DNA from: an uncultured Burkholderiaceae bacterium
Lineage (GTDB): Bacteria; Pseudomonadota; Gammaproteobacteria; Burkholderiales; Burkholderiaceae
NCBI GenBank assembly: GCA_937871985.1
Contig: CALMPB010000274.1
Span: forward strand, 62,001-126,000
DNA: 64,000 bases
Reading direction: 5' to 3'
Positions 19,104 to 30,242 of this stretch are shown here, piece by piece. The notes under the pieces are model-generated. The model saw only the letters and a list, made by a program, of their open reading frames with translations, searched no databases and was not told the origin of the DNA. The first letter of the stretch is position 1. Every line of letters starts with the position of its first letter. The position numbers and the translations under genes are program-made.

Positions 19104-20333
19104 GTGAAGCGACGAGTCGTCATTACCGGTCTTGGTATTGTCTCGCCTGTCGGCAACAATATCGAAAGCGCTTGGGACAATATCGTCAATGGGCGTTCAG
19201 GCATCGGCCGCATCACGCGCTTCGATCCCTCGCTGTTCAATGCGCAGATAGCGGGTGAAGTCAAGGGTTTCGACGTTACGCAAGTCATGTCGGCCAAAGA
19301 AGCCAAGCAAATGGATACCTTCATCCATTACGGTGTGGCGGCCGGCATGCAGGCCTGGCAGGACGCCGGGCTGGAAGTCACCGAAGCCAACGCCGAGCGT
19401 ATCGGCGTCATTGTCGGTTCGGGCATCGGCGGGCTTCCGCGCATCGAAGAAACCCAGGTCGAATATCTCGAGCGCGGGCCGCGCCGGATCTCGCCGTTTT
19501 TCGTGCCGGCCTCGCTCATCAACCTTATTTCGGGGCAGTTGTCCATTGCGCTTGGCCTCAAGGGGCCCAGCTATGCCGTGGTGTCCGCGTGCACCACGGG
19601 CCTGCATTCCATCGGCGATGCGGCCCGCCTCATCGAGTACGGCGATGCCGACGTCATGATGGCCGGCGGGGCCGAGTCCACAGTGTCTCCCCTGGGCATT
19701 GGCGGTTTTGCCGCCATGCGCGCCTTGTCCACGCGCAACGACGACCCCGAAACGGCGTCGCGTCCCTGGGATGTCGATCGCGACGGTTTCGTGCTGGGCG
19801 AGGGAGCCGGCGTACTGGTGCTCGAAGAATACGAACACGCCCGCAAGCGCGGCGCGCGCATCTATGGCGAGTTCTCGGGCTACGGCATGAGCTCCGACGC
19901 CCATCATATTACGTCGCCCGATCGTGATGGCCCGCGCCGCGGCATCGTCAATGCGCTGCGCAATGGCGGCATCAACGCCGACGAAGTGAATTACGTCAAT
20001 GCGCACGGCACGTCCACGCCCCTGGGCGACAAAAACGAAACCGAAGCGCTCAAGCTGGCTTTCGGCGACCACGCAAAAAAACTGGTGGTCAATTCCACCA
20101 AGTCCATGACGGGGCACTTGCTGGGGGCCGCGGGCGGCATCGAGGCGGTTTTCACCACGCTGGCGGTGTACAAGCAAATTTCGCCTCCCACCATCAACAT
20201 CTTCAATCAAGATCCCGAGTGCGATCTCGATTACTGCGCCAACCAGGCGCGTGAGATGAAGATCGACGTGGCTTTGTCGAACTCCTTCGGGTTTGGCGGC
20301 ACCAATGGCTCCATGGTCGTAAGGCGGCTTTGA
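19104..20333 (+). CDS. fabF: 3-oxoacyl-ACP synthase II
   Basis: 409 residues. FabF elongates acyl-ACP with malonyl-ACP and controls the temperature response of unsaturated fatty acids. The Cys-His-His triad is intact: Cys163 in SACTTGLHSIG, then NAHGTSTPLGD (His about 302) and MTGHLLGAAGG (His about 338). TTTAGGAG precedes an ATG that follows naturally. Its stop overlaps a possible TTG start of the small membrane-protein gene that leads into the rpoE operon. Confidence 0.97.
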   Translation: MKRRVVITGLGIVSPVGNNIESAWDNIVNGRSGIGRITRFDPSLFNAQIAGEVKGFDVTQVMSAKEAKQMDTFIHYGVAAGMQAWQDAGLEVTEANAERIGVIVGSGIGGLPRIEETQVEYLERGPRRISPFFVPASLINLISGQLSIALGLKGPSYAVVSACTTGLHSIGDAARLIEYGDADVMMAGGAESTVSPLGIGGFAAMRALSTRNDDPETASRPWDVDRDGFVLGEGAGVLVLEEYEHARKRGARIYGEFSGYGMSSDAHHITSPDRDGPRRGIVNALRNGGINADEVNYVNAHGTSTPLGDKNETEALKLAFGDHAKKLVVNSTKSMTGHLLGAAGGIEAVFTTLAVYKQISPPTINIFNQDPECDLDYCANQAREMKIDVALSNSFGFGGTNGSMVVRRL

Positions 20334-20347
20334 GCCCGGATTCCCGC

Positions 20348-20776
20348 ATGAGCCGCGCGCATCAATGGCCCATCCGGCGTCCACGCCGGATGGGCCTGTT
20401 TGCCTGGGCGCTTGCTTTGGGGGCCGTGTTCAGCCTGGCTTATGTTTCCCTATACACTATACCTGTCGCCTTGTACTTTTTATGGCGTTTCAGGTCGCAT
20501 CCTCAATGGGGCCTGGTATGTCCGGCAGGTGTGCTGACCATCAACGATAAAGGCGAATGGGGATTGTCCATGGGTGAATCGTTCCCGCGGCTGTCGCTGG
20601 TCCGGGCCTGGCAAGGCATGGGGTGGGTGACATTGCGATTTACCGACGCCGGCACGGGCCGCGCCGGGCCCGAGCTTACCGTCTGGCGCGCCAATACCCC
20701 GGCGCCGGCCTGGCGCCGGCTGTGCGTGCTGGTGGCCAGCGGGCCGGCCGAAACCATGCAGGGGGGGGCGGCGTGA
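20348..20776 (+). CDS. Small inner-membrane protein, unknown function (YgfX-like topology)
   Basis: 142 residues from the ATG; a TTG at 20330 overlapping the fabF stop would give 148. It has a basic N-terminus (PIRRPRRMG) and one hydrophobic hairpin at about residues 16-40 (LFAWALALGAVF...YTIPVALYFLW). A cytoplasmic-looking domain follows with WGLVCPAGVLTINDKGEWGL and AWQGMGWVTLRF. Size, hairpin and tail resemble YgfX/CptA-type proteins, but similarity is only in pattern. The stop overlaps the GTG start of rpoE by four bases (GTGA), and it sits between fabF and rpoE, so translational coupling to sigma E is likely. Confidence 0.7.
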   Translation: MSRAHQWPIRRPRRMGLFAWALALGAVFSLAYVSLYTIPVALYFLWRFRSHPQWGLVCPAGVLTINDKGEWGLSMGESFPRLSLVRAWQGMGWVTLRFTDAGTGRAGPELTVWRANTPAPAWRRLCVLVASGPAETMQGGAA

Positions 20777-21372
20777 GCGAACGCGATATCGATGCCGAAC
20801 TGGTCGCCCGGGTGCAAAAGGGCGACAAGCGTGCGTTCGACCTGCTGGTACTCAAATATCAGAGAAAAATCATGCGCTTGCTGTCGCGCATGATCCGCGA
20901 TCCGGCTGAAGTCGAGGACGTGGCGCAAGAGGCTTTCATCAAGGCCTATCGGGCCATTGCCCAGTTTCGCGGCGACAGCGCGTTTTACACCTGGCTTTAC
21001 CGTATTGCCATCAATACCGCGCGCAACTGGCAGGCGAGCAATTCGCGCCGCCCCAGCTCGCCAAATGTAATAGAGACTCAGGACGGTGAAACTTTTAGTC
21101 AAATTGACAACCTAACCGATATAAGTACGCCGGAGTCGGTGGCAGCCAGCCGTGAAATCGTCGAGACGGTCAACCAGGCCATCGGCGCGCTGCCCGAAGA
21201 CCTGCGCACTGCCATTGTGCTGCGCGAAATCGAAGGAATGAGCTATGAAGACATCGCTCAAACCATGAATTGCCCCATAGGCACTGTGCGTTCGCGCATT
21301 TTTCGGGCGCGCGAGGCGATTGCGGCGCAATTGCGCCCTGTTTTGGACACCAATGCCGAGCATCGGTGGTAA
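20773..21372 (+). CDS. rpoE: RNA polymerase sigma factor RpoE (AlgU), ECF type
   Basis: 199 residues. It is the envelope-stress sigma factor, held at the membrane by RseA and released by proteolysis when outer-membrane proteins misfold. Sigma region 2 (about 20-95) has VAQEAFIKAYRAI and YTWLYRIAINTARNW; region 4 (about 135-190) has LREIEGMSYEDIAQTMNCPIGTVRSRIFRAR (given here in part). The GTG at 20773 overlapping the previous stop gives the standard length; the frame stays open further upstream but only over the preceding gene. It heads rpoE-rseA-rseB-mucD. Confidence 0.96.
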   Translation: MSERDIDAELVARVQKGDKRAFDLLVLKYQRKIMRLLSRMIRDPAEVEDVAQEAFIKAYRAIAQFRGDSAFYTWLYRIAINTARNWQASNSRRPSSPNVIETQDGETFSQIDNLTDISTPESVAASREIVETVNQAIGALPEDLRTAIVLREIEGMSYEDIAQTMNCPIGTVRSRIFRAREAIAAQLRPVLDTNAEHRW

Positions 21373-21382
21373 GGAGTTCACA

Positions 21383-21877
21383 ATGCAAGTTGCGGTTAAA
21401 TCTGTCGACGAAGAGGCCCTTTCCTGGGAAAGCATCGTTTCGGAATGGCTGGACGGCGAGGGCGAGATTCGTACTGAAGACCTGGATTCGCCCTATGGCC
21501 GCCAGGTATGGGATACCTATCACCTTATCGGCGATACGCTGCGCAGCGAGGATCTGGCTTTCAGGCCGTCCGAACTGTTCTATGCGCGGGTGTCCAAAGC
21601 CATCGACGCCGAACCCACCGTCCTTGCTCCGCAGCGGCACAAGTCTTCCTTGGTGCGCATGGGGCTGTCGGGCATCGCCGTCGCCGCGGCCGTCGTCACG
21701 GTGGTGTGGGTGGCCATGCCGTATTTTTCTTCCGGCGAGCCTGCAGGCAGCCAGGTGCAGATCATGGCTTCGGCGTCCGATGACGCGGGGCTGCGCGATT
21801 ACGTCGACGCGCACCGGCAGTTCGCGGGGGTGGAGCCTGTGCGTCAGGTTTCCTTCGATGCCGGGGCTTCCAGGTAA
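21383..21877 (+). CDS. rseA: Anti-sigma E factor RseA (MucA)
   Basis: 164 residues. RseA binds sigma E with its N-terminal cytoplasmic domain (about 1-75, with ESIVSEWLDGEGE and GRQVWDTYHLIGDTLRSED). It crosses the inner membrane once (about 93-115, SGIAVAAAVVTVVWVAM) and exposes a short periplasmic tail cut by DegS-type proteases. Similarity in the family is low, so the call leans on topology, the YHLIGDTLR motif and operon position. The ATG at 21383 follows AAGGAG by six bases. The stop overlaps the rseB start (TAATG). Confidence 0.9.
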   Translation: MQVAVKSVDEEALSWESIVSEWLDGEGEIRTEDLDSPYGRQVWDTYHLIGDTLRSEDLAFRPSELFYARVSKAIDAEPTVLAPQRHKSSLVRMGLSGIAVAAAVVTVVWVAMPYFSSGEPAGSQVQIMASASDDAGLRDYVDAHRQFAGVEPVRQVSFDAGASR

Positions 21878-22911
21878 TGCCGGCCGGCATACACGCTACC
21901 CCATCCGGGCGACGTCGGCCGGCGCCGCTTTATCTGGGTATCGGGGTTCTTGCCCTATGGTCGTGCCTGTCGGCCCAGGCGGCATGCGCCGCCGATGCGC
22001 CGGCCGCCGATCCTTCCTCCATACTGCTTAAAGTCCAGGCCGCGGCGCGCCAGCTCGACTATGCCGGTGTGCTCACCTACCAACAAGGCGCAAGCATGCA
22101 GTCCGCGCGCCTTACCCATGTCGTCGACGGCACCGGCGAGCGCGAGCGGCTCGAAATCCTCGACGGCATGCCGCGCGAATACCTGCGCCAGAACGATTCC
22201 GTCCAGTGTCTGATCCCCGAAAAGAAAACCGTCATCATCGAGCCGAGCCGGGCCGATCGTTTTCCGGGGCTGCTGCTGGGCGATGCCAAGAAGCTGGACG
22301 CGCATTACGACCTCAAGCAGCATCGCGGATCGAACCGCATCGCCGGGCATATGTGCACGGTTTACGACGTGGTGCCCAAGGATGACTATCGCTACGGCTA
22401 TAAATTATGCATCGAGCCGGGAACCAATTTGCTGCTCAAGACACAAACCATAAACCGACGCGGTGAAGTCGTGGATCAAGTGGCTTTTTCCATGCTGAAG
22501 CTGCGCGATCAGGTGCATGTCGACCAACTGGCGTCGCCCTGGAACACCCAGGGCTGGAAAGTGGTGACGAGCTCCACCGAGCCCGTCGATGTCGCCAAGC
22601 TGGGCTGGCGGGTTTCCGCACCGCCGGGGTTCGAACTCCTTACTCAGGTTTCGCGCCCCATGAAGTCGGGCAAGTCGGTGAAGCAATTGGTGTACTCCGA
22701 TGGTCTGGCCGCTGTATCGGTATTCATCGAAACCGCTGCCGGGCACGATGAACAGTCGCCCCACAAAGGGCTTGCTCATAACGGCGCCATGAACATTTTC
22801 GGCTCCCGCATCGGCGATTACTGGGTGACGGCCATTGGCGAAATGCCGGGCCAGGCCCTGCGCGAGCTCGTGGAACATACCGAGTACGTTCCATTGGCCG
22901 CAAAACAATAA
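21877..22911 (+). CDS. rseB: Sigma E regulatory protein RseB (MucB), periplasmic
   Basis: 344 residues. RseB binds the periplasmic part of RseA and shields it from the first protease, and it senses LPS or lipoprotein signals. A signal peptide is visible (basic start, then LYLGIGVLALWSCLSAQAACA, cleavage near residue 37-39). The MucB/RseB N-terminal lipoprotein-like domain (about 45-230) contains LDYAGVLTYQQG and LRQNDSVQCLIPEKK; the smaller C-terminal domain follows. Coupled to rseA by one-base overlap and 25 bases before mucD. Confidence 0.93.
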   Translation: MPAGIHATPSGRRRPAPLYLGIGVLALWSCLSAQAACAADAPAADPSSILLKVQAAARQLDYAGVLTYQQGASMQSARLTHVVDGTGERERLEILDGMPREYLRQNDSVQCLIPEKKTVIIEPSRADRFPGLLLGDAKKLDAHYDLKQHRGSNRIAGHMCTVYDVVPKDDYRYGYKLCIEPGTNLLLKTQTINRRGEVVDQVAFSMLKLRDQVHVDQLASPWNTQGWKVVTSSTEPVDVAKLGWRVSAPPGFELLTQVSRPMKSGKSVKQLVYSDGLAAVSVFIETAAGHDEQSPHKGLAHNGAMNIFGSRIGDYWVTAIGEMPGQALRELVEHTEYVPLAAKQ

Positions 22912-22936
22912 ATGATTTTGTTGAAGGAGTTTCACG

Positions 22937-24457
22937 ATGTCTTTATCCTGCAGAACAGATCGAACAATCAAACTCATTCTGGGATCCGCGACCGCGTGTC
23001 TCGTGCTGGCCATGGCCGCGTTGGCGGGCACGGCGACTGTGAAGGCCCAGCCTGCCCCCGCGGTCACGCCCGCGCCGGTATTGGCGTTGCCTGATTTCAC
23101 CTCGGTGGTTGCCAAGACGGAAGGCTCGGTGGTCAATATCCGCACCACCGAATCCGTGTCCGTGCGCCCGCCCGGAATGGGCGGGCCGGGCACCGACCCC
23201 TATGACATGTTCCGCTGGTTCTTCGGCCCCGATTTCGTGCCGCCGGGCGCCGCGCCGGGCCAGCGCCAGCGCAGTGTTCCCAACCCCAACCCCGGCGCCA
23301 AGGAAAAAGAACGCACCGTGCCGCGCGGCGTCGGCTCCGGCTTCATCATTTCCGAAGACGGCTACATACTGACCAACAATCACGTCGTGTCGGGCTCCAA
23401 CGGTATTTTTGTCACCATGACCGATGGTAAAGAGCACAAGGCCAAGATTATCGGCACCGATCCGCGCACCGACGTGGCGCTCATCAAGATCGATGCCAAA
23501 GGCCTTACGCCTCTGCCCATCGGCGATTCCAACACGCTCAAGAAAGGGCAGTGGGTGCTGGCCATCGGCTCTCCCTTCGGGCTCGATTCCACGGTAACGG
23601 CGGGCATTGTCAGCGCCATCAACCGCGATACCGGCGACTACCTGCCGTTCATTCAAACCGATGTCGCCGTCAATCCCGGCAATTCGGGCGGCCCGCTCAT
23701 CAACCTGGCCGGACAGGTCGTGGGCATCAACTCGCAAATCATTTCGCAAAGCGGCGGGTTCATGGGCATTTCGCTGTCCATCCCCATTGACGAAGTCATG
23801 CGTGTCGTGGCCCAGTTGAAGGAACACGGCAAGGTTACCCGCGGCCGCATCGGCGTCCAGATCGGACCGGTTTCCGACGAGGTTGCCAAAGCCATCGGCC
23901 TGAGCAAGACGCAGGGCGCCATGGTCAGCAATGTGGCCTCGGACGGCCCGGCCAAGGAAGCCGGCGTGCAGCCCGGCGATGTCATCACCAAATTCAACGG
24001 CTCCGACATCAAGCACTGGACCGATCTGCCTCGCATCGTGGGTGCGACCAAACCCGGCACCCATGCGAGCATGCAGGTCTGGCGCCGTGGCAAAACCGTA
24101 ACGCTCAACGTCAAGGTCGGCGAAATGCCCGCCTCCGAGACGGCCGAGGCAGGCGCCGAGTCCGCCCCCAAGGCGATGGCGGCCGATGCGCTGGGCCTGA
24201 AGGTGACCGAGGTTCCGGAGACGGCGCGCAGCAAGGGTAATTTCAAGGGCGGCGTGCTGGTAACCGAAGCCGACGATCCGGCCGCCACGGCGGGCCTGCT
24301 GCCCGGCGACATCATCCTGGTCGTGAACGACAAGGACGTCACCGATCCCAAGCAGTTCGCCAAGCTGGTTGCCCAGTTGCCCAAGACACAGGCGGCGGCC
24401 TTGCTGGTGTTGCGCGACGGACAAACCCAATGGGTTCCCGTAACGCCCGGAAAATAA
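22937..24457 (+). CDS. mucD: Periplasmic serine protease DegP/MucD (HtrA family)
   Basis: 506 residues. An HtrA protease-chaperone that clears misfolded envelope proteins. A signal peptide (about 1-38) is followed by a linker rich in Pro/Gly, then the trypsin-like domain with His149 (NNHVVSG), Asp179 (RTDVALIK) and Ser250 (NPGNSGGPL). Two PDZ domains lie at about 282-375 and 400-500. ATG at 22937 follows AAGGAG. As fourth gene after rpoE it matches algU-mucABD of pseudomonads and the same set in betaproteobacteria. It is closed by a hairpin terminator. Confidence 0.95.
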   Translation: MSLSCRTDRTIKLILGSATACLVLAMAALAGTATVKAQPAPAVTPAPVLALPDFTSVVAKTEGSVVNIRTTESVSVRPPGMGGPGTDPYDMFRWFFGPDFVPPGAAPGQRQRSVPNPNPGAKEKERTVPRGVGSGFIISEDGYILTNNHVVSGSNGIFVTMTDGKEHKAKIIGTDPRTDVALIKIDAKGLTPLPIGDSNTLKKGQWVLAIGSPFGLDSTVTAGIVSAINRDTGDYLPFIQTDVAVNPGNSGGPLINLAGQVVGINSQIISQSGGFMGISLSIPIDEVMRVVAQLKEHGKVTRGRIGVQIGPVSDEVAKAIGLSKTQGAMVSNVASDGPAKEAGVQPGDVITKFNGSDIKHWTDLPRIVGATKPGTHASMQVWRRGKTVTLNVKVGEMPASETAEAGAESAPKAMAADALGLKVTEVPETARSKGNFKGGVLVTEADDPAATAGLLPGDIILVVNDKDVTDPKQFAKLVAQLPKTQAAALLVLRDGQTQWVPVTPGK

Positions 24458-24491
24458 TCCTCAGAAACGGCTAAAATGCTGCATTAAAGGC

Positions 24492-24520
24492 AAGAGGAGC
24501 GCTCTGTGCGCTCCTCTTTG
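24492..24520 (+). terminator. Hairpin terminator after mucD
   Basis: AAGAGGAGCGC-tctgt-GCGCTCCTCTT, eleven-base perfect arms, 35 bases after the mucD stop. The T-tract is short (TTT then GCTT), so termination may be partial. It separates the stress operon from lepA. Confidence 0.7.
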
Positions 24521-24576
24521 CTTGTGCCTTCTAACATTCGCCCTGGGCGCAACCCCGGCTCATCTTGTATTGGTGT

Positions 24577-26370
<1,794 letters not shown>

Positions 26371-26390
26371 TTCAAAAGGATGTGCCGTAT

Positions 26391-27278
26391 ATGAGCTGGG
26401 ACTTTGCTCTGATTTTGTTTGTATTGCTGGTGGTGACGGGGGTCGTCTGGCTCCTGGATCTGGTGTTTTTGCGTTCGCGGCGGCGCCGGCAGGGCGCGGC
26501 GGCCATGGCGGTGTTCGATGCCAACCCCACCGGGGTCGGCACCTTCGAGGCGGCGCGGCTGCGCCAGCAGGCCTACGACGAGGCGCATCGCGTGCCTTGG
26601 TGGATCGAATACTGTGTCAGTTTTTTCCCGGTGATTCTATTCGTCTTCGTCTTGCGCTCGTTCGTGGTCGAGCCGTTCCGCATTCCTTCGGGATCCATGC
26701 TGCCCACCCTGGAGAACGGCGACCTGATCCTCGTCAACAAGTTCGAATACGGCCTGCGCCTGCCCATCATCGACAAAAAAGTGCTTCCTGTCGGCGAGCC
26801 CAAGCGCGGCGATGTGCTGGTGTTTCGTTACCCGGTCGATCCCACCGTGGACTACATAAAACGGGTGGTGGGCGTGCCGGGCGATGTCGTGCTCTACCAG
26901 AATAAAACCTTGTATATCAATGGGCAGGAAGTCCCGCACACGCGCGACGGCGACTATTTCGAGCCGGATCGGTCGGCCTATGTCGGGCGCTATTCCGAGC
27001 AGTTGGGCGCGGTGAAGCACGATATTCTGCTCAATAAGCAGGCCCGCCAAGACTTTATGCCTATTTCGGACTATCCTTATCGAAACAATTGCGAATACCT
27101 GGGCAACGGCGTGCGTTGCACGGTGCCGCCCGGACATTATTTCATGATGGGCGACAACCGCGACAACAGTCTCGACAGCCGATACTGGGGCTTTGTGCCA
27201 GAGCAGAACATAGTCGGGCGGGCATTCTTCATCTGGATGAATTTTAGCGAGCCCAGCCGTATAGGCCGGTTCCACTAA
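26391..27278 (+). CDS. lepB: Signal peptidase I
   Basis: 295 residues, inner membrane with two N-terminal membrane segments (about 5-27 and 74-91) and a periplasmic catalytic domain. It removes signal peptides from exported proteins. The Ser-Lys dyad is Ser102 in PSGSMLPTL and Lys157 in [12 protein letters not shown]; the box [17 protein letters not shown] is intact. The start at 26391 follows an AAAAGGA site and gives [13 protein letters not shown]. The stop and the rnc start share one base (TAATG). Confidence 0.96.
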   Translation: MSWDFALILFVLLVVTGVVWLLDLVFLRSRRRRQGAAAMAVFDANPTGVGTFEAARLRQQAYDEAHRVPWWIEYCVSFFPVILFVFVLRSFVVEPFRIPSGSMLPTLENGDLILVNKFEYGLRLPIIDKKVLPVGEPKRGDVLVFRYPVDPTVDYIKRVVGVPGDVVLYQNKTLYINGQEVPHTRDGDYFEPDRSAYVGRYSEQLGAVKHDILLNKQARQDFMPISDYPYRNNCEYLGNGVRCTVPPGHYFMMGDNRDNSLDSRYWGFVPEQNIVGRAFFIWMNFSEPSRIGRFH

Positions 27279-28039
27279 TGGTCAATATTGCGACTCTCGA
27301 AACGGCTATCGATTACCAGTTCGGCGACAAAGCCTTGCTGGAGCAAGCGCTTACACATCGCAGCCATAGTTCGCACCATAACGAACGGCTCGAGTTCCTG
27401 GGCGACTCGGTGCTTAATTTTGTCGTGGCGGCCTTGTTGTTCAAGCGTTTTCCCAAAATCGACGAGGGCGATCTGTCGCGTTCGCGCGCCAATCTGGTCA
27501 AGCAGTCGTCCCTGGCCGACATTGCACAAAAGCTTGATTTGTCTCAGTATTTGCGCTTGGGCGAGGGCGAGCTGAAAAGCGGCGGATTCCGCCGGCCGTC
27601 CATTCTTGCCGATACCGTCGAAGCCATTTTCGGCGCGGTGTTCCTGGATTCAGGCTTTGATGCGGCGCAAAAAGTCATTTCCCGGCTGTATGCGCCCATC
27701 TTGCAAAACGTCGACCCCAAGACCCTGGGCAAAGACCCCAAAACCCTGCTGCAGGAACTCCTGCAGGGCAACAAGCTCGACCTGCCTTTGTATACGGTGG
27801 TGGCCACGCATGGCGCCGCCCATAATCAAATGTTCGAAGTCGAGTGTTCCATCCCCAAGCTCGACATCAAGGTCGGCGCCGCCGGTTCCAGCCGACGTGC
27901 CGCCGAGCAACTGGCGGCCACGCAGGCCATCGTCGCCATCCAGGCCCAGACTCCGGCCAAGAGTTCGGGTTCACGGCCGCGCGCGCGCAAATCCACGCAA
28001 CTGTCGTTGCCCGTGGGAGTTCCCCAGGAGCGTAAATGA
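27278..28039 (+). CDS. rnc: Ribonuclease III
   Basis: 253 residues. RNase III cuts double-stranded RNA in rRNA precursors and regulatory duplexes. The signature [14 protein letters not shown] holds Glu39 and Asp43, and the second acidic pair lies in [13 protein letters not shown] (about 110-117). A double-stranded RNA-binding domain occupies about 150-225, and a basic tail rich in Ser/Arg/Lys ends the protein. Coupled to lepB and overlapping era by four bases. Confidence 0.96.
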   Translation: MVNIATLETAIDYQFGDKALLEQALTHRSHSSHHNERLEFLGDSVLNFVVAALLFKRFPKIDEGDLSRSRANLVKQSSLADIAQKLDLSQYLRLGEGELKSGGFRRPSILADTVEAIFGAVFLDSGFDAAQKVISRLYAPILQNVDPKTLGKDPKTLLQELLQGNKLDLPLYTVVATHGAAHNQMFEVECSIPKLDIKVGAAGSSRRAAEQLAATQAIVAIQAQTPAKSSGSRPRARKSTQLSLPVGVPQERK

Positions 28040-28923
28040 GCCAGGAATTCCGTTGCGGTTTCGTCGCCATCGTCGGCCGTCCCAATGTCGGCAAGTCCAC
28101 ATTGGCCAATACGCTCATCGGCAGCAAGATCTCCATCGTTTCGCGCAAGGCGCAAACCACCCGGCACCGCATCCACGGCGTGCTGACCCGCGAGCATGAG
28201 CAATTCGTGTTCGTCGATACCCCTGGTTTCCAGACGCGCCACGGCGGCGCCATGAACCGCATGATGAACCGCGTGGTCACCCAGGCCCTGGCCGACGTGG
28301 ACGTCGTGCTGCACGTGGTCGAGGCGGGCAAGTGGTCCGCCGGCGATGCCCAGCTCTTGCCCTTGCTGCCCAAGGGCGACAACACCATTCTGGTCGTCAA
28401 CAAGGTCGATGCGCTGAAGGACAAGAACGCCATGTTCGCCTACGTCAGCAAAATCATGGCCCAGCATCCCTACGCGGCCGTCGTGCCGGTCAGTGCGTCG
28501 CGCGGCGTTCAGCTCGAGAACCTGCTTTCCGAAATCGCATCGCGCCTGCCCGTGGGCGAGCCCATGTTCGACACCGAGGCGCTCACCGACCGTTCCGTGC
28601 GGTTCATCGCCGCCGAGCTGGTGCGCGAAAAAATATTCCGCCTGGTGGGCGACGAGCTGCCTTATGGCTGCACCGTCGTCATCGAGCAATGGGAAGAAAC
28701 CGACAGCGGCGCCCATGTCGCGGCCTGCATCGTCGTCGAGCGCGAAAGCCACCGGCCCATTTTGTTGGGAACGGGCGGCGTGCACATGAAGCGCATCGCC
28801 TCGGAGGCGCGCCAGGACATGGAAAAGCTGCTCGACAAACCGGTTTTTCTCGACGTCTACATCAAAGTGCGCAAAGGCTGGTCGGATCGCGAGGGGGCGC
28901 TGCGCGAACTCGGATATGAGTAG
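28036..28923 (+). CDS. era: GTPase Era
   Basis: 295 residues. Era binds the 3' end of 16S rRNA and is a checkpoint for 30S maturation. The G1 loop GRPNVGKST (14-22), DTPGFQTR (G3), NKVDALKD (G4) and a C-terminal KH domain (about 205-285, with [16 protein letters not shown]) are present. The ATG sits in the ATGA overlap with rnc. Its last eight bases overlap recO. Confidence 0.97.
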   Translation: MSQEFRCGFVAIVGRPNVGKSTLANTLIGSKISIVSRKAQTTRHRIHGVLTREHEQFVFVDTPGFQTRHGGAMNRMMNRVVTQALADVDVVLHVVEAGKWSAGDAQLLPLLPKGDNTILVVNKVDALKDKNAMFAYVSKIMAQHPYAAVVPVSASRGVQLENLLSEIASRLPVGEPMFDTEALTDRSVRFIAAELVREKIFRLVGDELPYGCTVVIEQWEETDSGAHVAACIVVERESHRPILLGTGGVHMKRIASEARQDMEKLLDKPVFLDVYIKVRKGWSDREGALRELGYE

Positions 28924-29503
28924 AGGTTCGAATCGCGTCCAGGATACCCGAGGGTATTTGCTGCATGCTTCACCCTGGCGTGAAACCTCGCTGATCGTCC
29001 ACATATTTACCGGCGAGCACGGCAATGTTTCATTGGTGGCCAAGGGCGCCAAGCGCCCGTATTCGGCATTGCGCCCCGTTCTAAGCGCCTTCCAGCCGCT
29101 TGCTCTCTCTTGGAGCGGCGCCGGCGAAATCAAGACCCTCGTGCGCGCCGAATCCCTGGGCATCCATACTTTGGGCGGCCGCGCCCATATGTCGGCCTGG
29201 TATATGAACGAGCTGCTGCTGCGCCTGTTGCCGCGCGAAGACCCTCATCCCGTGCTGTTCGATGCCTACGATGCCGCGTTGCTGCAACTGGCCCAGGGCT
29301 CGAAGGCGGCCGGTTCGCTGCGCCGCTTCGAATGGATATTGCTGAACGAAACGGGCTATGGCGTGGATGAAGCCGCGCCCGACTTCGACGATGCGCAGAA
29401 CGAGCCCGAATTGCGCCGCTCGCTGCGCGAGCGCCTGGACGAGCTGCTGGCCGGCCGGCCCCTGCGCACTCGCAAGGTGTTGATGGAGCTGCAACGGTTT
29501 TGA
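28916..29503 (+). CDS. recO: DNA repair protein RecO, short form
   Basis: 195 residues, against about 240 in E. coli. RecO helps RecR load RecA on SSB-coated DNA. The N-terminal OB fold is complete (GYLLHASPWRETSLIVHIFT, LVAKGAKRPYSALRPVLSAF) and the helical region with YMNELLLRLLPREDPH is recognisable. After GYGV, where E. coli RecO has roughly 50 residues, only about 22 are left before the closing LRTRKVLMELQRF, which still aligns with the family end. So the protein looks internally shortened rather than prematurely stopped. The frame is intact and overlaps era (8 bases) and the PIN gene (4 bases). Confidence 0.88.
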   Translation: MSRGSNRVQDTRGYLLHASPWRETSLIVHIFTGEHGNVSLVAKGAKRPYSALRPVLSAFQPLALSWSGAGEIKTLVRAESLGIHTLGGRAHMSAWYMNELLLRLLPREDPHPVLFDAYDAALLQLAQGSKAAGSLRRFEWILLNETGYGVDEAAPDFDDAQNEPELRRSLRERLDELLAGRPLRTRKVLMELQRF

Positions 29504-30081
29504 GCGGCCTGCCCGACATCCTGGTCATCGACACCTGCGTGCTGATTTCCAATGTGCTGCGGCGTTTGTTGCTGAGGCTGGCGGAGCATGGCTGTTTCCA
29601 GCCCGCCTGGAGCCGGGTCATTGGCGATGAATGGCGGCGCAACGCCTCGCGGGTGTGGGATGTGCCCATTGCCGATCTGGAATTGCAATGGGAAGCGCTG
29701 CAGGCCGCGTTTCCCTTGGCGGATCAAGGCGATGTCGCCGCTTTCAAAGAGGGGCTCAAGCGCAGCGATCCCAAGGATTGGCACGTCATTGCCGCCGCCC
29801 TGGCGGCCCAGGCGCGCCGTCCCGGCTGTTCGGTGGCGGTCGTGACGCGCAATATCCGCGATTTCAATCGTTCCGAATTGCGCCAGCGTGGGCTGCAATT
29901 GTTCGATCCCGACCAGCTATTGTTGCGCTGCTGGGAGTCCAACCCCGATCTGGTGCGCAGCCAGTGCGCCCTGATTGCCGCGGATGCCCTCCAGGCGGGG
30001 CGCGAGGCCGAGGCGCTGGACAGTGTGCTGCGCCGTGAACGTCTGTTCCGCTTCAATCGCGTGTTGGCCGCGGCGGCGTAG
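29500..30081 (+). CDS. PIN-domain protein, putative ribonuclease
   Basis: 193 residues. PIN domains are Mg-dependent RNases, often VapC-like toxins. Acidic metal-site residues are visible: Asp in DILVIDTCVLIS, Glu in VIGDEWRRN, Asp in RSDPKDWHVIAAALAA and the late VTRNIRDFNRSEL. The C-terminal 60 residues form an extra helical, Arg-rich part beyond a typical VapC. The start is a TTG overlapping the recO stop. No antitoxin gene is adjacent, so a housekeeping or RNA-processing role coupled to recO is as likely as toxicity. Confidence 0.8.
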   Translation: MSGLPDILVIDTCVLISNVLRRLLLRLAEHGCFQPAWSRVIGDEWRRNASRVWDVPIADLELQWEALQAAFPLADQGDVAAFKEGLKRSDPKDWHVIAAALAAQARRPGCSVAVVTRNIRDFNRSELRQRGLQLFDPDQLLLRCWESNPDLVRSQCALIAADALQAGREAEALDSVLRRERLFRFNRVLAAAA

Positions 30082-30193
30082 GCAAATATTGGAATGTATT
30101 GGGCTCGCCTGCTTGTTCCGTGTGCGTGACGGGTATGACGGCGGCTTTTGGCGAAACACTTGCCGGGTGAGGCGAGGTTTGCCTTCCACAAGG

Positions 30194-30217
30194 AAAAGCC
30201 CCCGCGGGCGGGGGCTT
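30194..30217 (-). terminator. Rho-independent terminator of the BI-1 gene
   Basis: AAGCCCCC-gcgggc-GGGGGCTT stem (30196-30203/30210-30217). On the minus strand it is followed by TTTT (plus-strand AAAA at 30194-30197). It lies 26 bases after the BI-1 stop and also faces the end of the PIN gene. Confidence 0.85.
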
Positions 30218-30242
30218 GACGGTACTCGTGGCGGCAGCTTTT

